A stretch of DNA of 64,000 bases from Acheta domesticus (lineage: Eukaryota > Arthropoda > Insecta > Orthoptera > Gryllidae): contig JAHLJT010008756.1 in assembly GCA_031308135.1 (NCBI GenBank), positions 105,427,271-105,491,270 of the forward strand. The letters are read 5' to 3'. The position numbers were made by a program, and so were the translations under genes. The notes under the pieces are model-generated. The model saw only the letters and a list, made by a program, of their open reading frames with translations. It did no database searches and was not told the DNA's origin. This document shows, piece by piece, positions 32,688 through 44,012 of the stretch (position 1 is its first letter; every line of letters begins with the position of its first letter).

Positions 32688-33411
32688 CAGTGCAATACCG
32701 CCCTAACCCAAAAAATCCTTAATTCTGAGTTACTTATATAGTAAAATTATCATATAATTTTACTCAATAATTAAGACAATCTATACTGCAAAATTAAAAT
32801 ATGTGTTACTTATAGTTCTGTGCTTTTGAAACACTTCTCTTGCGTTCACATTACCGAATATGTTTGTGGCACATATTAATATGATTTAAGAAAAAGGCAT
32901 TCTTCTTTCAAAGAAATGTTACCATTTTTTTGTGCAATACTACCCTCATCAAAAAGCACTTATTGTTAAAAACTGAATTCATCGAACAATTTATAACAAT
33001 GTTAAGACAGATTTTGGAATATTAAATTCTACTTAATAGTTGTCCTCTTATTGAAAAATATGGTGTATAATGGTAGTTACTTGCTCACCTTCCCATAAAC
33101 CCTTCAATGGTCATTGGGAAGTATGTTTCCCACTTAAAATGGAATTTTCTCAATATACACATAAATAAAAAAGTTAATATTATTAATACTACTAAAATAA
33201 ACTATTATATTTGTTACTTTTAACAATATTAATTTTTATTTTTAAATGAGCATTAATAAAATTCCATTTTTTTTAATACTCATCATCTTTAAGATGTACT
33301 TTAAGTGGCACTAGCAAACATTTTAATACAAATCTAGAATTTTGGGCACTGTTGAAACTTTAAACTACTTTCTCGAAACTAGCTTGGTGTGCGTTAGGGC
33401 GGTATTGCTGC
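32688..33411. mobile_element. Inverted-repeat element (CAG...GCAATACCGCCC)
   Basis: GCAATACCGCCCTAAC at 32692-32707 recurs inverted at 33393-33408; CAGTG precedes it on the left and CAG on the right, reading inward. A related GTGCAATACTACCCTC lies inside near 32931. It looks like a non-autonomous DNA transposon, but no TSD is evident and the superfamily is unknown. Confidence 0.55.
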
Positions 33412-33697
33412 TAAATGAGTTTTTATCCACAGACAATTAAATGCTGGATAAAAACTAATCGATAATCTAAGCCTATTAGTATTCTACTCTACTACAAATT
33501 GTTTATTGTTCTTCAATTCACAAGTTTGTTAATTTTATTGTATATTACCTTATATTTTATTTTCTCAAAATTGTTCACTTAAAAAGTTTATAAGAAACAT
33601 AATACATTCTTTATACCAACTTGCAATTGTTTCAAGTTTTTTTATCTGAGGAATTTTCATTTAACAAGTATTTAAAATACAAATATATTTGCTAATA

Positions 33698-33872
33698 CAG
33701 CAAAACTTGCTCAATGCGGAACATATATAACATGGAAATCGGTTTAATGTGTACGTAAATCATGGTCCCACCAAACGTAAATTCTACAGTATTACATTGC
33801 ATAATGCGGAACCTTACTTAATACGGACAAAATACTGGTCCCTTGAGTTTCTGCATTAAGCAAGGTTTACTA
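33698..33872. mobile_element. pogo/Tc1-type MITE
   Basis: 175 bp between TA dinucleotides. TIRs are CAGCAAAACTTGCTCAATGC on the left and, from the right, TAGTAAACCTTGCTTAATGC. This resembles pogo/Tigger-type ends. Non-coding. Confidence 0.65.
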
Positions 33873-33984
33873 TATTTCAAGTAATAAATATACAGTTAAA
33901 TCATTGATTTTTTTGAAAATAATAATTTGATTTAAATCAATGATTTTTTTAAATCATAATTTGATTTAAATCATACCAGCCTTA

Positions 33985-35240
33985 CTCTAACATGTTATAC
34001 AGTCAGACTCCACGTTTTGTAGGTTCTTGATCTCCCAAAAAATGTTCACAGCAAAACGTCTGTCTGTTCATATCTCTGTGAACAATGCTAGTGGCTAAAC
34101 TTGAAGCATGATTTTCACCAAAATTGATATTTCCTGATTAACCTGGCTGATGTCGTGGCCTCCTTGAATTTTAAACATTTTTTTTAATCTTTAACATACT
34201 TTACAAGATGCTTCAAGGACTTTTTCAAATTGTTCTAAAATTTTTCTCTTAAGTTTTTAATTAAACTTTGTCCTTGCGTAGCGTAAAGGATGCTCAAAAA
34301 ATTAGTGCAGATCTCATTTTCATTTAAATATCTGAAGACTTGAAATTAAAAAGGTTGTAAGTGCCATTTTCATACTTTCAAGAAAAATGATTTTATATAT
34401 GCGATGCGATTTTATATGATTTTATATATGTTAAAACTCTTGCCATTTTTTTCCATGTATTATCTTCCATGTATTATCACTCTGTAACACTAACAAGAAA
34501 TGGATCTGGTTCTTATTTCTATAATAGGGCTTGATTATTCATCTTTATTCTAGTAAAAACCTAAATTTAACAGAAATGGCACTTACATCCTCTTTTATTT
34601 CAAGTCTTCAACTACAGAATTGAAGACAGAGATTTTTCCTCTCAATAAAATCTGTTCTTCAAAATTCAATCTTTAAATGACACACACACATTTTTTTCAA
34701 AATATGAATAGTTTTTGAGTAATTTTGTGTGAAATAAAGGAAATTTTAAAGCAAAATTTTCTCAAAAATGGCTCCAAATCTTTTCTTTACTCTTTTTTTG
34801 TATCGACAGTGTGAGATATATGCTGAATTACATGACTTCAACATCATTTTGACTTTAGATTTTTCAAACATTACACTTTTTTCAAAAAATTTTATCACTC
34901 ACATCATTAATTCTTTCATTTTGGGCTTAAGTGAGCTCAGAATTGCACCTTTTCAGAAATATTCAAACCAAATTTTTTTAAGAATGGCTACAAATTTTTC
35001 AATGAAAATTTGATATAAGACAATGTTCTCTTCTGTAATCTCTTCTGAAGCATTCTTGTAATATTGTAATATCTGTAATAATTAGATTACTTATTCTTAA
35101 TGGAATATTTCAATTCTACTGTTTTGGTGCTGATAAGCAGCATATGGAAAGAGGGTGAAGCAATATCGAAAAGCTAGCCTACCCGAAAGAGATTTGAGAA
35201 CTAGTGCAAGAAAGTCTGTGCTATTTCCCAGCACCTGTAT
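33985..35240 (+). mobile_element. Family A Helitron, diverged copy
   Basis: Contains the family landmarks in order: CACGTTTTGTAGGTTCTTGA, ACGTCTGTCTGTTC, ATGCTAGTGGCTAAACTTG, several TTCTCAAAAATGGCTCC blocks, and a worn 3' end AAGTCTGTGC...GCACCTGT where CTAG is expected (35235-35238). Old copy, non-coding. Confidence 0.65.
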
Positions 35241-35745
35241 ATTCAACCTCGGACACACAGCAGAACCGAACCTAAACCGGACCCCAGCAGAACCGATTCA
35301 TGTTTCCCTAAAGACAGATTCAGACCACCAAAAAGCAGAAAATCCTCAAATGATATGACTAGACTTCACATCTTTAGGTTCTAAAAAATGTTGTTTTAGG
35401 CACCTAAAAAGTAGAGAAATAGGTCTTTAATAGGCACAATAAGTCAACAAATTTTATGCATCACGCCACACAAATCATGGCGATTTAAACACGGTTTATT
35501 TCAAAACACACTTATGGTATGATAGATAAGATATTGTTGTAATTGAACAATCATTATAAAGGGGAAATATCTGCTTTTGTTCTATAAAATTCTGTGTCAC
35601 TATCAGTTAATTAAAATATAAAGGATAAAATTATGTCTTACATGAATTTTAAGAATTAATGCAACATTCTAATTTTTTAAATAACAGATTCTTCAATTTC
35701 ACTTTTGGCCGTAATTTTGTACACAGTACATAATAAGAAGCATTT
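35241..35745. other. Unassigned, with TAGGCACCTAAAA motifs
   Basis: Short sequences such as TTTTAGGCACCTAAAA near 35395 also occur near 36320 and 44190-44280, around the other hAT-type remnant, so this may be the 3' region of that transposon family. No gene. Confidence 0.4.
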
Positions 35746-35994
35746 TCAAAAGATGCGGGGTAAGTGTTGTTTGTCGCTCAGAATTATCTTAACTGCTGGA
35801 AAAGATCTTTCAGAATCTGTGGTGGTGACTGGAACATATTTAAAAAGAGAAACCATATGCAGATTAAATCCTATAGGGAGAACTGCCTCGCATCCACTTA
35901 AAATGCCAGATACTTCTTTCAGAACCGTATATCCAGGATTTTTGGCGAGCACCATGTATAGTTTCTTCGGAAAGAATTTTTCGAAAAAACTCAT
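35746..35994 (-). pseudogene. hAT-type transposase C-terminus (CGGBP1-like)
   Basis: Minus-strand frame with VLAKNPGYTVLKEVSGIL followed by LFKYVPVTTTDSERSFPAVK and ILSDKQHLPR. The P-V-T-x-x-D-x-ERSF block is the conserved dimerisation end of hAT transposases and related CGGBP1-like proteins. Upstream on the same strand (36150-36230) ...NIDNVEEGVNRFLEEELQ may be part of it. No complete gene remains. Confidence 0.7.
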
Positions 35995-36790
35995 GAATGA
36001 ACCTCACCAACAGCTTTCTTTAACTGACATTCTGCTCTTGTAAATAATGTGATTGATTCAGTGATACTGAGCTTTGATTATTGTAATTGCTTTGTAGTGT
36101 CTGCTAAACAGTGAAATTAGCATGAATATGACCGATCCTGCCTCAAACCTTTCTCTCATAGGACATTCAGGGCAACCTTAATACATTGCAATTCTTCTTC
36201 CAAAAATCTATTTACACCCTCTTCAACATTGTCAATGTTCTCAATGTACTACTTCACAGCCTGCATTCACGTACCCCATCTTACTGAAATACGGAACGAA
36301 AACAATAGGTAAAAACCTAAAGACCTGAAGTCTAGATATGACCATCATCCTCCATCGAATAATCATAACAACGATCATTCTCAGCAGTTTCAATTTATTT
36401 TCAAAAATTATTTAAATTATTAAAATCAGCCAAAAACCTTTAACCCATCCATTCAGGGCACTCACAGTTAGGAAATGAACCAAAAGTTATGTATGTTTCT
36501 GTTCACAATATAAGTTATAAGTCCAAAATATAAGTAGTTTTCATGCTATTATTAGTAGTTTTCATGCAGTACAGTATAGGCAATTTTGAAAATATGATTT
36601 TCTCAAAAACTGCTTCCAATATTTTTGCTTTAACATGACATGTTGATGACAAGTCTCCACTCAGAACTCAAAGTGCGTAGTTTGACAGAAGTGATACTGT
36701 ATCATTTCTGTAAAATTACTTGAGATTATTGCAATAGTACTCGTACGCGACATTGATTTAGCATTTTTTTTTTGTCAGTCTCCTATTATG

Positions 36791-37180
36791 CAGCGATGTA
36801 GTTAGGGAGGGGCATGAGGGGGGGGGTGACACCAATTCAAAAATTGTGTATTTTCTGTATAGATTACAGATTATAGCATAGATTTTGATGAAATTGTAGA
36901 TAAGTTTGCTGCCCTTAAATGTCAAAAAGTGTTAAAAAAAATAAGCATTTGTTCATTAGTTACTCTTTGTTTTAGATTACTTTTATAAAAAATATATTAC
37001 AATTATTCTGAAACACAAACAGTTTTTTAAATGTATTATAAATAAATGTCACATGTAAATATACTTTATTCAATAAAAATATAAGTATAAACATTTCAAT
37101 AATAGATATTTTTATTTCTAATTTATGGGGGGGTGGTGATGCCATTAGTTTTTCCCCAGGTGACACCAAATAAAGCACAG
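36791..37180. mobile_element. hAT MITE with perfect 8-bp TSD
   Basis: 390 bp flanked by CTATTATG at 36783-36790 and 37181-37188. The left end CAGCGATGTAGTTAGGGAGG and the G-rich tract GGGGGGGGGTGACACC are typical of CAGNG-type hAT ends. The right side carries an inverted GGTGACACC and GGGGGGGTGGTG, although its last bases (GCACAG) match the left TIR poorly. Non-coding. Confidence 0.75.
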
Positions 37181-37464
37181 CTATTATGCATAGAAATTTA
37201 GGAAATAATTATACATTGGTGTAATAATTACACCACAATATTTTCCAAAGCTTTTCTTCCTCTACGCAACTAAGTAATAATTTTTGCAGTATGTGACAAA
37301 AAAGTAGTTCAAGGCCAAGTGATTCCAATTCAAACAAATAATGAAAGGCTGTAAAATTTCTACTAAAATATGACAGGTTCAATAGTATCCAAGTATGCAT
37401 GTTTAATTAACTTTAACCATTCCCACAATTATATTATTTTTTATAATAAATATATATAATTTAC

Positions 37465-37591
37465 CAATTAAATCTTCACGATGAATTCGTTCCAACCATT
37501 TCCGTCGAGAAATGTTATTTCGTGGTAATCTATGATACGGCATCTTCGAAGATGTTGTGCAACCTCTTACACAACAACAGTTGCCAATTTT
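37465..37591 (-). pseudogene. THAP-domain exon
   Basis: On the minus strand an acceptor (GTTTTTTTTAGCAG) opens a 127-bp exon ending at GTAAATT. It reads KIGNCCCVRGCTTSSKMPYH then RLPRNNISRRKWLERIHRED. This is the first half of a THAP zinc-binding DNA-binding domain (C-x2-4-C, then the R-x-x-W helix); the C-x-x-H half would be in the next exon, which I could not find. Similar remains lie at 54070-54180. Likely from a THAP-carrying transposon. Confidence 0.65.
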
Positions 37592-37965
37592 CTGCTAAAA
37601 AAAACAAATTTTGTTTAATTAATAAAATGCTTTATCACAAAACAAAATAATATCCACTGATATTAACTGAAAGGCTACACACTACATTCTAAACGCCCGC
37701 GTAAACATCAATGACTGCTGGACTGCAGTCCGAACAATGGCAGCGCTATCTATACACGTTTCCTACCAACCGAACTAAAAATTGTTCTTCTCGTTTATTC
37801 TCCCGGCTGTTCACCTGTCACATCAACATTTGTTTTTAATCTGAGAACATATTTATAACCTGGAGCACGGGGTAAAGAAGAAGTAATGAGCAGATCAAAA
37901 GACAACCACCCCTGGTATCTCGACTTTTGATAAACGCTAAGGTCTGGATAACCACCACACTGTAT

Positions 37966-38431
37966 TCAGTTTGTTTCGAATAATTTAATAAGTAGTGCGA
38001 CACTTACTCGATATTTTTCATTTAACTGTTCAACTGTAAGTCGTCGTTCTTCTTGAATCAGAGAACCAATAGATTCTAACGCCGAGGTCGACTCTGTTAC
38101 CGTAATCCCGGAGTCACAGCCGTCTTCATAAGACTCAAGCTCCGTGACGCAAAGAGATGAAGGAGATGATGTTCCATGTCTCTCTGCATCATGAGACGGC
38201 TCTGTAAAGTACAGCTTCTTCGGAGTAATGCTCATCGATGACGCTTTTGCAGCCACTTTTAAACTTTTCCACCCATGCGTAAAAACTCCTGCGGTTCATG
38301 CAGCTAGTGCCGTATTGTTTGTTCATCCGACTGAATATTTCTGATGGTTGTACACTTTCCGAAAGTAAAAATCGGATCACAGAGCGCTGTTCTTCGAAAG
38401 AACTTTCTTCGAGTGGACTCGCCATCGCCAA
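37966..38431 (-). pseudogene. Mariner-type helix-turn-helix protein fragment
   Basis: Minus strand, two overlapping frames. The first (from 38431) reads FEEQRSVIRFLLSESVQPSE, IFSRMNKQYGTSCMNRRSFY, AWVEKFKSGCKSVIDE, the N-terminal HTH of mariner/Mos1-type transposases and GVQW3-like proteins. After a shift the second reads LESIGSLIQEERRLTVEQLN then EKYRVSVALLIKLF, the second HTH. The catalytic domain is missing. A GTAAGTG at 38007 could splice in phase to the THAP exon at 37591. Confidence 0.7.
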
Positions 38432-38956
38432 AGACTATAGAGGTTATGTTTACGTAAATATTAAATGAAAGCTGAATAACATTCTTCGCAAGGTTGCCAA
38501 CCAGGGGCGTGAAACTTGGATGAGAAAACGGGATAATGATTTCTCCGCAATCTATCCTATCTTTGTAGTGAGCCGAACTAAATGGGTGACGTTATGCAAT
38601 TCAAAAAGCTGGCAATGTAGGCGGTGGTCGGTGGTTTTCAACTTTCAACTAAAAACTTTTCATTCGTTACGTGCAGGTGGTGCAGGTTCAGATTACGTGG
38701 ATACATGCTGCTTATATAGGTGGATAAGTGCTGTTCTGTAGCCAAATTTTTCAGCAATTTGTTAGTATTTTGACTGTGATGCCTTTTAAGCAGAGTGAAT
38801 CGTGCCGCGATATTTATTTGCCGTGTCTAAAACTTTATTTTCGGCATTTTGGAAGATGATTAAGAAGACTGGTGGTAGACAACACATCGCCAGGATTTTC
38901 TCCCAACCAGCAGTGGAGGTTTTTTAAATTCATTTTGAAATCTTATTTGCATTATT
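38432..38956. other. Unassigned DNA
   Basis: No identifiable gene. One 73-codon frame at 38520-38741 has no recognisable domain. Confidence 0.45.
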
Positions 38957-39299
38957 GGGCTGATCCTGACTACGGTACCTCTTGCTGTCACGGCCTCCTT
39001 AATACGTTCGTAAGTATTGTTCACCGCGCAGTTTGAATACTGAAGTGATTTCTTATAAAAGTGAATAGGTAATTATGCGATGGATAGACAAGGTTGTTTA
39101 TAGTGAACGCGAGGGCCGAAGGACCGAGCCTCGCCGTGACTTGGATCCAGGCGAGCGAAGCGAGAAAACTTCCCTTTGAAAGTAATTTGGCACAATAATG
39201 CAGCGGGACAAAATCGTGTATCGGTACGATACAAACGAACGTATTATAAGGAGGCCGTGACAGCAAGGGTACCAGGTACCGTACAGTCAGGATCAACCC
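38957..39299. mobile_element. MITE with ~55-bp TIRs
   Basis: 343 bp. GGGCTGATCCTGACT...ACGGTACC...CTTGCTGTCACGGCCTC...AATACGTTCG on the left is mirrored on the right, with small gaps. Flanks ATTATT and ATTATA suggest a short, slightly worn TSD. The interior contains GAGCGAAGCGAG. Non-coding; superfamily not determined. Confidence 0.75.
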
Positions 39300-40266
39300 A
39301 TTATATTGTAATTGATTATTTCATTTGTGAGGATTTCTACTGTGCAAAATAGTCTTGAAAATCCATTAAATCCATATAGAATAACCCAACTTATGTGTCA
39401 TTTATTCTGTACTTAAAAGTGTTTTAATTATATTATTTCCAACTAATCACTTCGTATGGTATTGGAAAAGTTTGTATTAATTCATTGTTTGCAATGCCCA
39501 GTTATTTAAAATTTCTTACTTTCAAATGTACATAATTCACTGTTGTTTGCATTTCTAGAATAGGTACAATTTCTTTAGTTTATGACAAAATGTAATTAAT
39601 TTAATTTGCTTAGGTGTACGAGTTAAGTTTCCAATCTGGAAATGATATTAGAGTTGCAGTGTGGTGTGAGGAGATGCACTGGCAAGATATAAGAAAATTT
39701 GACTTCACCAACTCTAGAAGATGAAACTGTTCCAACAGTGTTTCCTACAAGCCCAGCCCTCGTCTTCTCAAAGAATATTGCAAGAAAATTTTATTACTAA
39801 GTGTGCCAGTGTGAAATTTTTTATCCATTGAAGATGCAAGTGCTGCTAGTCTGAATGATATAGACAAGTGTAATATTTCGGTAAACTATAAATCAAATAA
39901 TATTTGCCTTGTTTAGAAAAACTTGCCTAACAAGCACTGGAAATGTATTAAATTAATAATGAAACCAATTTGGAATTTGTGAACAATTAAAAAAACCGTG
40001 GTTTCTGAATGTGTATTGAAAGAACTAAGTTTAATAAATAATATACTCTCAATATCTAAAGTTTATTTTGCAAATTTATACATATATAGGGCACTGTCCA
40101 AATTAGGGAAAATATTTTTGTATATTCACATACTTCAGTGCTACAAGAGGTTAATATGGTTACAATGATTTTTTAATTAAATGTAGACAGATTTGAATTG
40201 GTAAATCTGAACAATAAATCCTGTATCAACAAGATCATTGATGGTTAAAGTAAAAATCTAACCCAA
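39300..40266. other. Unassigned DNA with faint coding trace
   Basis: Around 39640-39720 a frame reads VCGVRRC... and, in another, WCEEMHWQDIRKFDFTNS before stops; it could be a decayed exon but I recognise no family. Confidence 0.35.
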
Positions 40267-40473
40267 TTTTACTAAATATACTGTCAGAGGTCAGTCTCCA
40301 GAAACAATTCAGTATCATTCTGCTTATTTGTAGGCTTAAATGAAGATAGTTTATGTGTGAACATATTGTATTTTACTAAATATACTGTCAGAGGTCAGTC
40401 TTCAGAAACAATTCAGTATCATTCTGCTTATTTGTAGGCTTCAATGAAGATAGTTTATGTGTGAACATATTGT
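40267..40473 (+). repeat. Tandem duplication, 104-bp unit
   Basis: TTTTACTAAATATACTGTCA...GTGAACATATTGT occurs at 40267-40370 and again at 40371-40473 with only two or so differences (TCTCC/TCTTC and CTTAAA/CTTCAA), so the duplication is recent. Non-coding. Confidence 0.95.
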
Positions 40474-41472
40474 CAGTATAGTCATGATGTGCTCAGATGT
40501 GCAGTAACCAATCAGATTGCTATAGAAAATGAAAGATCTCATATTGTAGGCTAAACAGAAGAAAATGTGGCAATATTTTATAAGGAAATATGGTATGAGT
40601 GTCTCTACAGCTGATATAAAGAAGGAATTATAATTTAAATTTTGGAATGATTCTTTACAAGTCTTGCAGTTAAAGGTTTTTTAAAATAAGGTGATGCCAT
40701 AAAATCAGATGAATCCAAAAATGCTTCTTTTGGGTTGGAATTTCAGAGATCATCTCAGGCATTTCATTTGTTTGTTCATAAGTCTGGGAAACAAATTTTT
40801 GAAAAGTAAACTGTAAGTTTCCTTTTGCTTCATCACAATTCCCAATCATTTTGGCACAGTTCATGTTATTAAGTAAGAATGTCCTGTATGAATTAAAAAA
40901 ATTGTTGAGAAGTGGGGTTCGAATTAGATCCATTGTAATTTCTGATAGAGGAGGGAACAAAAATATCTGAGGAGTCCTAATTCACATTCCTGGTTCTAAA
41001 CAGGCTGAATCCAAGTTTGGTTAATTTGTGGCTTAATGACAGAAAACCATCAATTGTGGAGATCCAATTTCATAAGGATGGAACTTTTTCCTCTTTCTTA
41101 GTGGTTGGGATCACAAATCTCATGTTTGTTTGTTTTTCGCCCAAAAAGATTTATGAGGGATACTATTTGATACAGTTGATGATAAATTGAGACCTGCTGT
41201 CCCATTGCATGAATTGAATAAATCATTAAACTAATTTAAAACCTCTGCTGTTGCCAGACCTTGCTTATTAGGAATTTATAAAGTTCCAGATGGAGTTTCA
41301 ACCACAAAAAAATAATGGTATTATACACAATCTAAAACATTATTGCAGAATTTTTCTATATGTGTATTGAAATGTACCGACAATGTCTCGTCAAAAACTG
41401 TTACGAGATCGTTGACATCATTCACCTTAGGACGGTTATAATTGTGACCCGTTCCGAATTTATAGTAAATTT
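40474..41472. other. Unassigned AT-rich DNA
   Basis: A 96-codon minus-strand frame at 40670-40960 is unrecognised. The right end (about 41320-41472) may be the leader of the LTR element described next. Confidence 0.4.
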
Positions 41473-42480
41473 TTGGGCGCCAGGAACAGGTTACGTAAAT
41501 TAAAACCAATACTTCCACAGCTAATTTTAACAAATTGATAAATGTCCTGGCTAGCTGGGTCAATGGGTCCCGTTATAGATAATCGCTGTCGTCTAGATAG
41601 CCGATTACTTGATCTGCCAACTGTACAGTATGGCGAGGAATCTGAAAGTAAATAATTCTATATCTCTAACTACTTAACAATTGTGATTGTCCAAATGAAA
41701 ATCTTTTCATTTCCAAAAGAAAAATTCAACAATTTATTTAACAATTTTGACAATTGTTCTAGGTCATGACCTTTTTGAATAAAACTTTTGTACTGCAGTA
41801 CTTATCTAACGTCTTGATCGACGACGGTCCGCAGTATCTTCCCACTTGAATGGAGATGATCCCAAGTCCTGCTTCTTTCTTCCCATCTTGCGACGCTGCC
41901 GACGCATCCAGCTGCTCACTGCCTTGAATATCTACCGGTTCTTACGTGGTATTTAGAGTTCATAGTCCTCCCCAACTAGTGGTAAAACATTTAAAGTCCA
42001 ACACTGCAATATAAAAAACTTTCCAAGTCCTACGCGAATTCACTTCTGCACATTAACTTTCAGAGTCCGAAAAACTATTGAGTCTTACTCAAAACTTACA
42101 AGTCCCACTCCCCATTTGTTAATCTCGCGAGCGATCTGTACTACTCGACGACCAATATCAGAATGTCCTGTTGTCCGCCGTTTTTCCGGCCTCAACGCTT
42201 CGGTATCCGTCCTCCGTTCCTCTTTTTTAAAACAAAACTACAAAATTTGACAGTCTATTCTCCCTTAGCCAATCCATTTATCTCTTATCAAACCAAGTAG
42301 CCACGCCCTCGACAGTCATTCCTTTTCAGACCAATCCCACATTATTTTATCTGTCTATCTAGCTAGCACCCCCACCTATTCAACGCCTGAGTGCAGTTTA
42401 TTTACCTTGCCAACCACTATGCCGGCGTTGCTAAGGCTGTATATCGCCATTTGCAGACCCTTTTATCCAACCCATTTACA
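41473..42480 (-). mobile_element. LTR-retrotransposon leader with tRNA-Lys-type primer site
   Basis: On the minus strand TGGCGCCCAA (41482-41473) matches the tRNA-Lys primer site used by many gypsy elements. About 1 kb of moderately GC-rich, LTR/leader-like sequence precedes it on that strand (to about 42480, where TGTAAATGGG could be the LTR start). No gag or pol follows, and no second LTR is in view, so the element is truncated. LTR limits are not certain. Confidence 0.5.
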
Positions 42481-42903
42481 GCAAATGTTATTGAAAAAAT
42501 ATATAATATTTTGGTATATCACAGTATGTACCACGCAAACACAAGAGCTTAAAAAATATTGGACCCTCAAATCTTGAACTGATAATGTTGCATCTTAACA
42601 TTTGCCTGTAACTCCTTATAACATTAAACTTCATTCAAGTATTTGTGGGATGTGATCCAATCAATTTAAGAATAGAATTGAAGGGCTTAGTGTAAGGTGT
42701 TAACTCAGAAAATGCCCAAAAGAGATATTTGAAGTTAAGTAAACTTGCCTGGAAATTTATAAAATATTGTTGTAAATTATTTCTTTTTTATGTCCTTCTT
42801 TCTTTCCTTGGTGTAAACTACTTGGTGAGCTCTGAGCTCTTACCTCTAATATAACTACAAAATATTCACATCTTTTTTGGAAGAAGGTGTCAACTCACAA
42901 AGT
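42481..42903. repeat. Repeat unit with GGTGTTAACTC motifs
   Basis: TTGAAGGGCTTAGTGTAAGG and GTGTTAACTCAGAAAATG (42680-42715) recur at 48930-48960 and, inverted, at 52540-52830. This is the flank into which the hAT at 42904 inserted. Non-coding. Confidence 0.55.
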
Positions 42904-43528
42904 CAGAGGCGGGATTCAGGGGGGGCAACAGCCCCCCCCAATCTTGGGACAAATTTTAAAAAATTATATTTAATTTATTTTGCGGCTCTTCAAATTTATT
43001 ATAAAAGATTTATTTGTGTCTGTATTTTGAGAAGAAATATAATGTTAATAATAATTAAGTGAACAATAATTTTATTAACCAGATCTAATAACATTAGTTC
43101 AGTATTATAAACCGCGCGGGATAATCAGCGTTATTTTGAATATCCCTTATTAATACATCCTCTTTCAATTATATTTTGCTTTGAAACGTTATTTACTTGG
43201 AAATTAAACAGTTTTCATGCCTAAAATCATGATTCATAACTAGACCCTGGATTTTAGGACAAATGTCTATTTAGTTCCTTTAGGATGTTGTGAAAAATAA
43301 TTGCAGATGTTTACGAATCATGAGAGAATAGATCTACTGAAAGCGTCTAATAGTGCCCAAAATGTCCTTGAAGATCGGTTGAAGCCCATATTAATATGTT
43401 TTTCCCAAAACTGCTTAAAACAAGAACGATTCTTTTTTTCGATTTTCAAAAACGATCATATTTTAAATGTTAAATTTTGAAATTCGTTTTACGGAAACAT
43501 AAAAACTTTTCAGAAATGCAAATATTGT

Positions 43529-43846
43529 GTGATCGAATTCGCAATCGACATCGAACCGAAATCTTTCACCCAGAATACCGAACAAAAGGAGCAAGTCTAC
43601 GTAATTAAGATGTTTCACGCTCGTCTCCGATCAGCACGCACTTCTGAGACAATTGCACCCATTCCTGGTGCAGCTGCGCTGTTGACAGGTTTAGGCTTAT
43701 CGCCGCAGCGCAGCGCGTCGTCTGCCACGTCCAGGAGAGGAAAGACAGGTCAGGCAAAAGCCTTCAGTCGGACAGGCAAAGATTACAAAAAAAGGCCAAT
43801 GGTTAAATGGGGCGTGTGTTGCATGTTCTTTTTTGGGGGGGGGTGA
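43529..43846 (+). CDS. Hypothetical frame inside the hAT element
   Basis: 105-codon open frame in locally GC-rich sequence; composition differs from the surroundings and residues 55-90 are Ser/Ala/Arg-rich. No domain recognised. May be chance. Confidence 0.2.
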   Translation: MIEFAIDIEPKSFTQNTEQKEQVYVIKMFHARLRSARTSETIAPIPGAAALLTGLGLSPQRSASSATSRRGKTGQAKAFSRTGKDYKKRPMVKWGVCCMFFFGGG

Positions 43847-43876
43847 GGTGAGTGAAGAAGTTCCAGGAGACGTGAG

Positions 43877-44012
43877 CATGAAAAACGTAACTAAATTTGT
43901 TTGCTCCTATAAATCTGTGTCAGTGAAAAGTGCATTTTCAGCTTTCAAAATGATTTTAATAGATCAAGACAGCCTTTTTGTAGAAAATATTGATTGTGTA
44001 CTATACTGCTAA
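43877..44012 (+). pseudogene. hAT transposase C-terminal trace
   Basis: Plus-strand reading YKSVSVKSAFSAFKMILIDQ then DSLFVENIDCVLYC and a stop. This corresponds to the ERSFS-x-x-K-x-IL...ENI block of hAT/CGGBP1-like proteins, with the canonical ERSF worn to KSAF. Inside the hAT 42904-48811, but it could belong to an older copy of the family at 35746. Confidence 0.5.

Larger units (their letters stand above)
32406..33984 (+). mobile_element. hAT-like non-coding element with nested inserts
   Basis: Ends are TAGGGATGGAAAAAAGATTT on the left and, read from the right, TAAGGCTGGTATGATTTAAA; both subterminal regions repeat GATTTAAAT(C/G). Flanking octamers ACCTGACA and CTCTAACA share five of eight bases, consistent with an old hAT TSD. 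It contains a TIR pair at 32692/33408 and a pogo-type MITE at 33698-33872. Confidence 0.65.
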
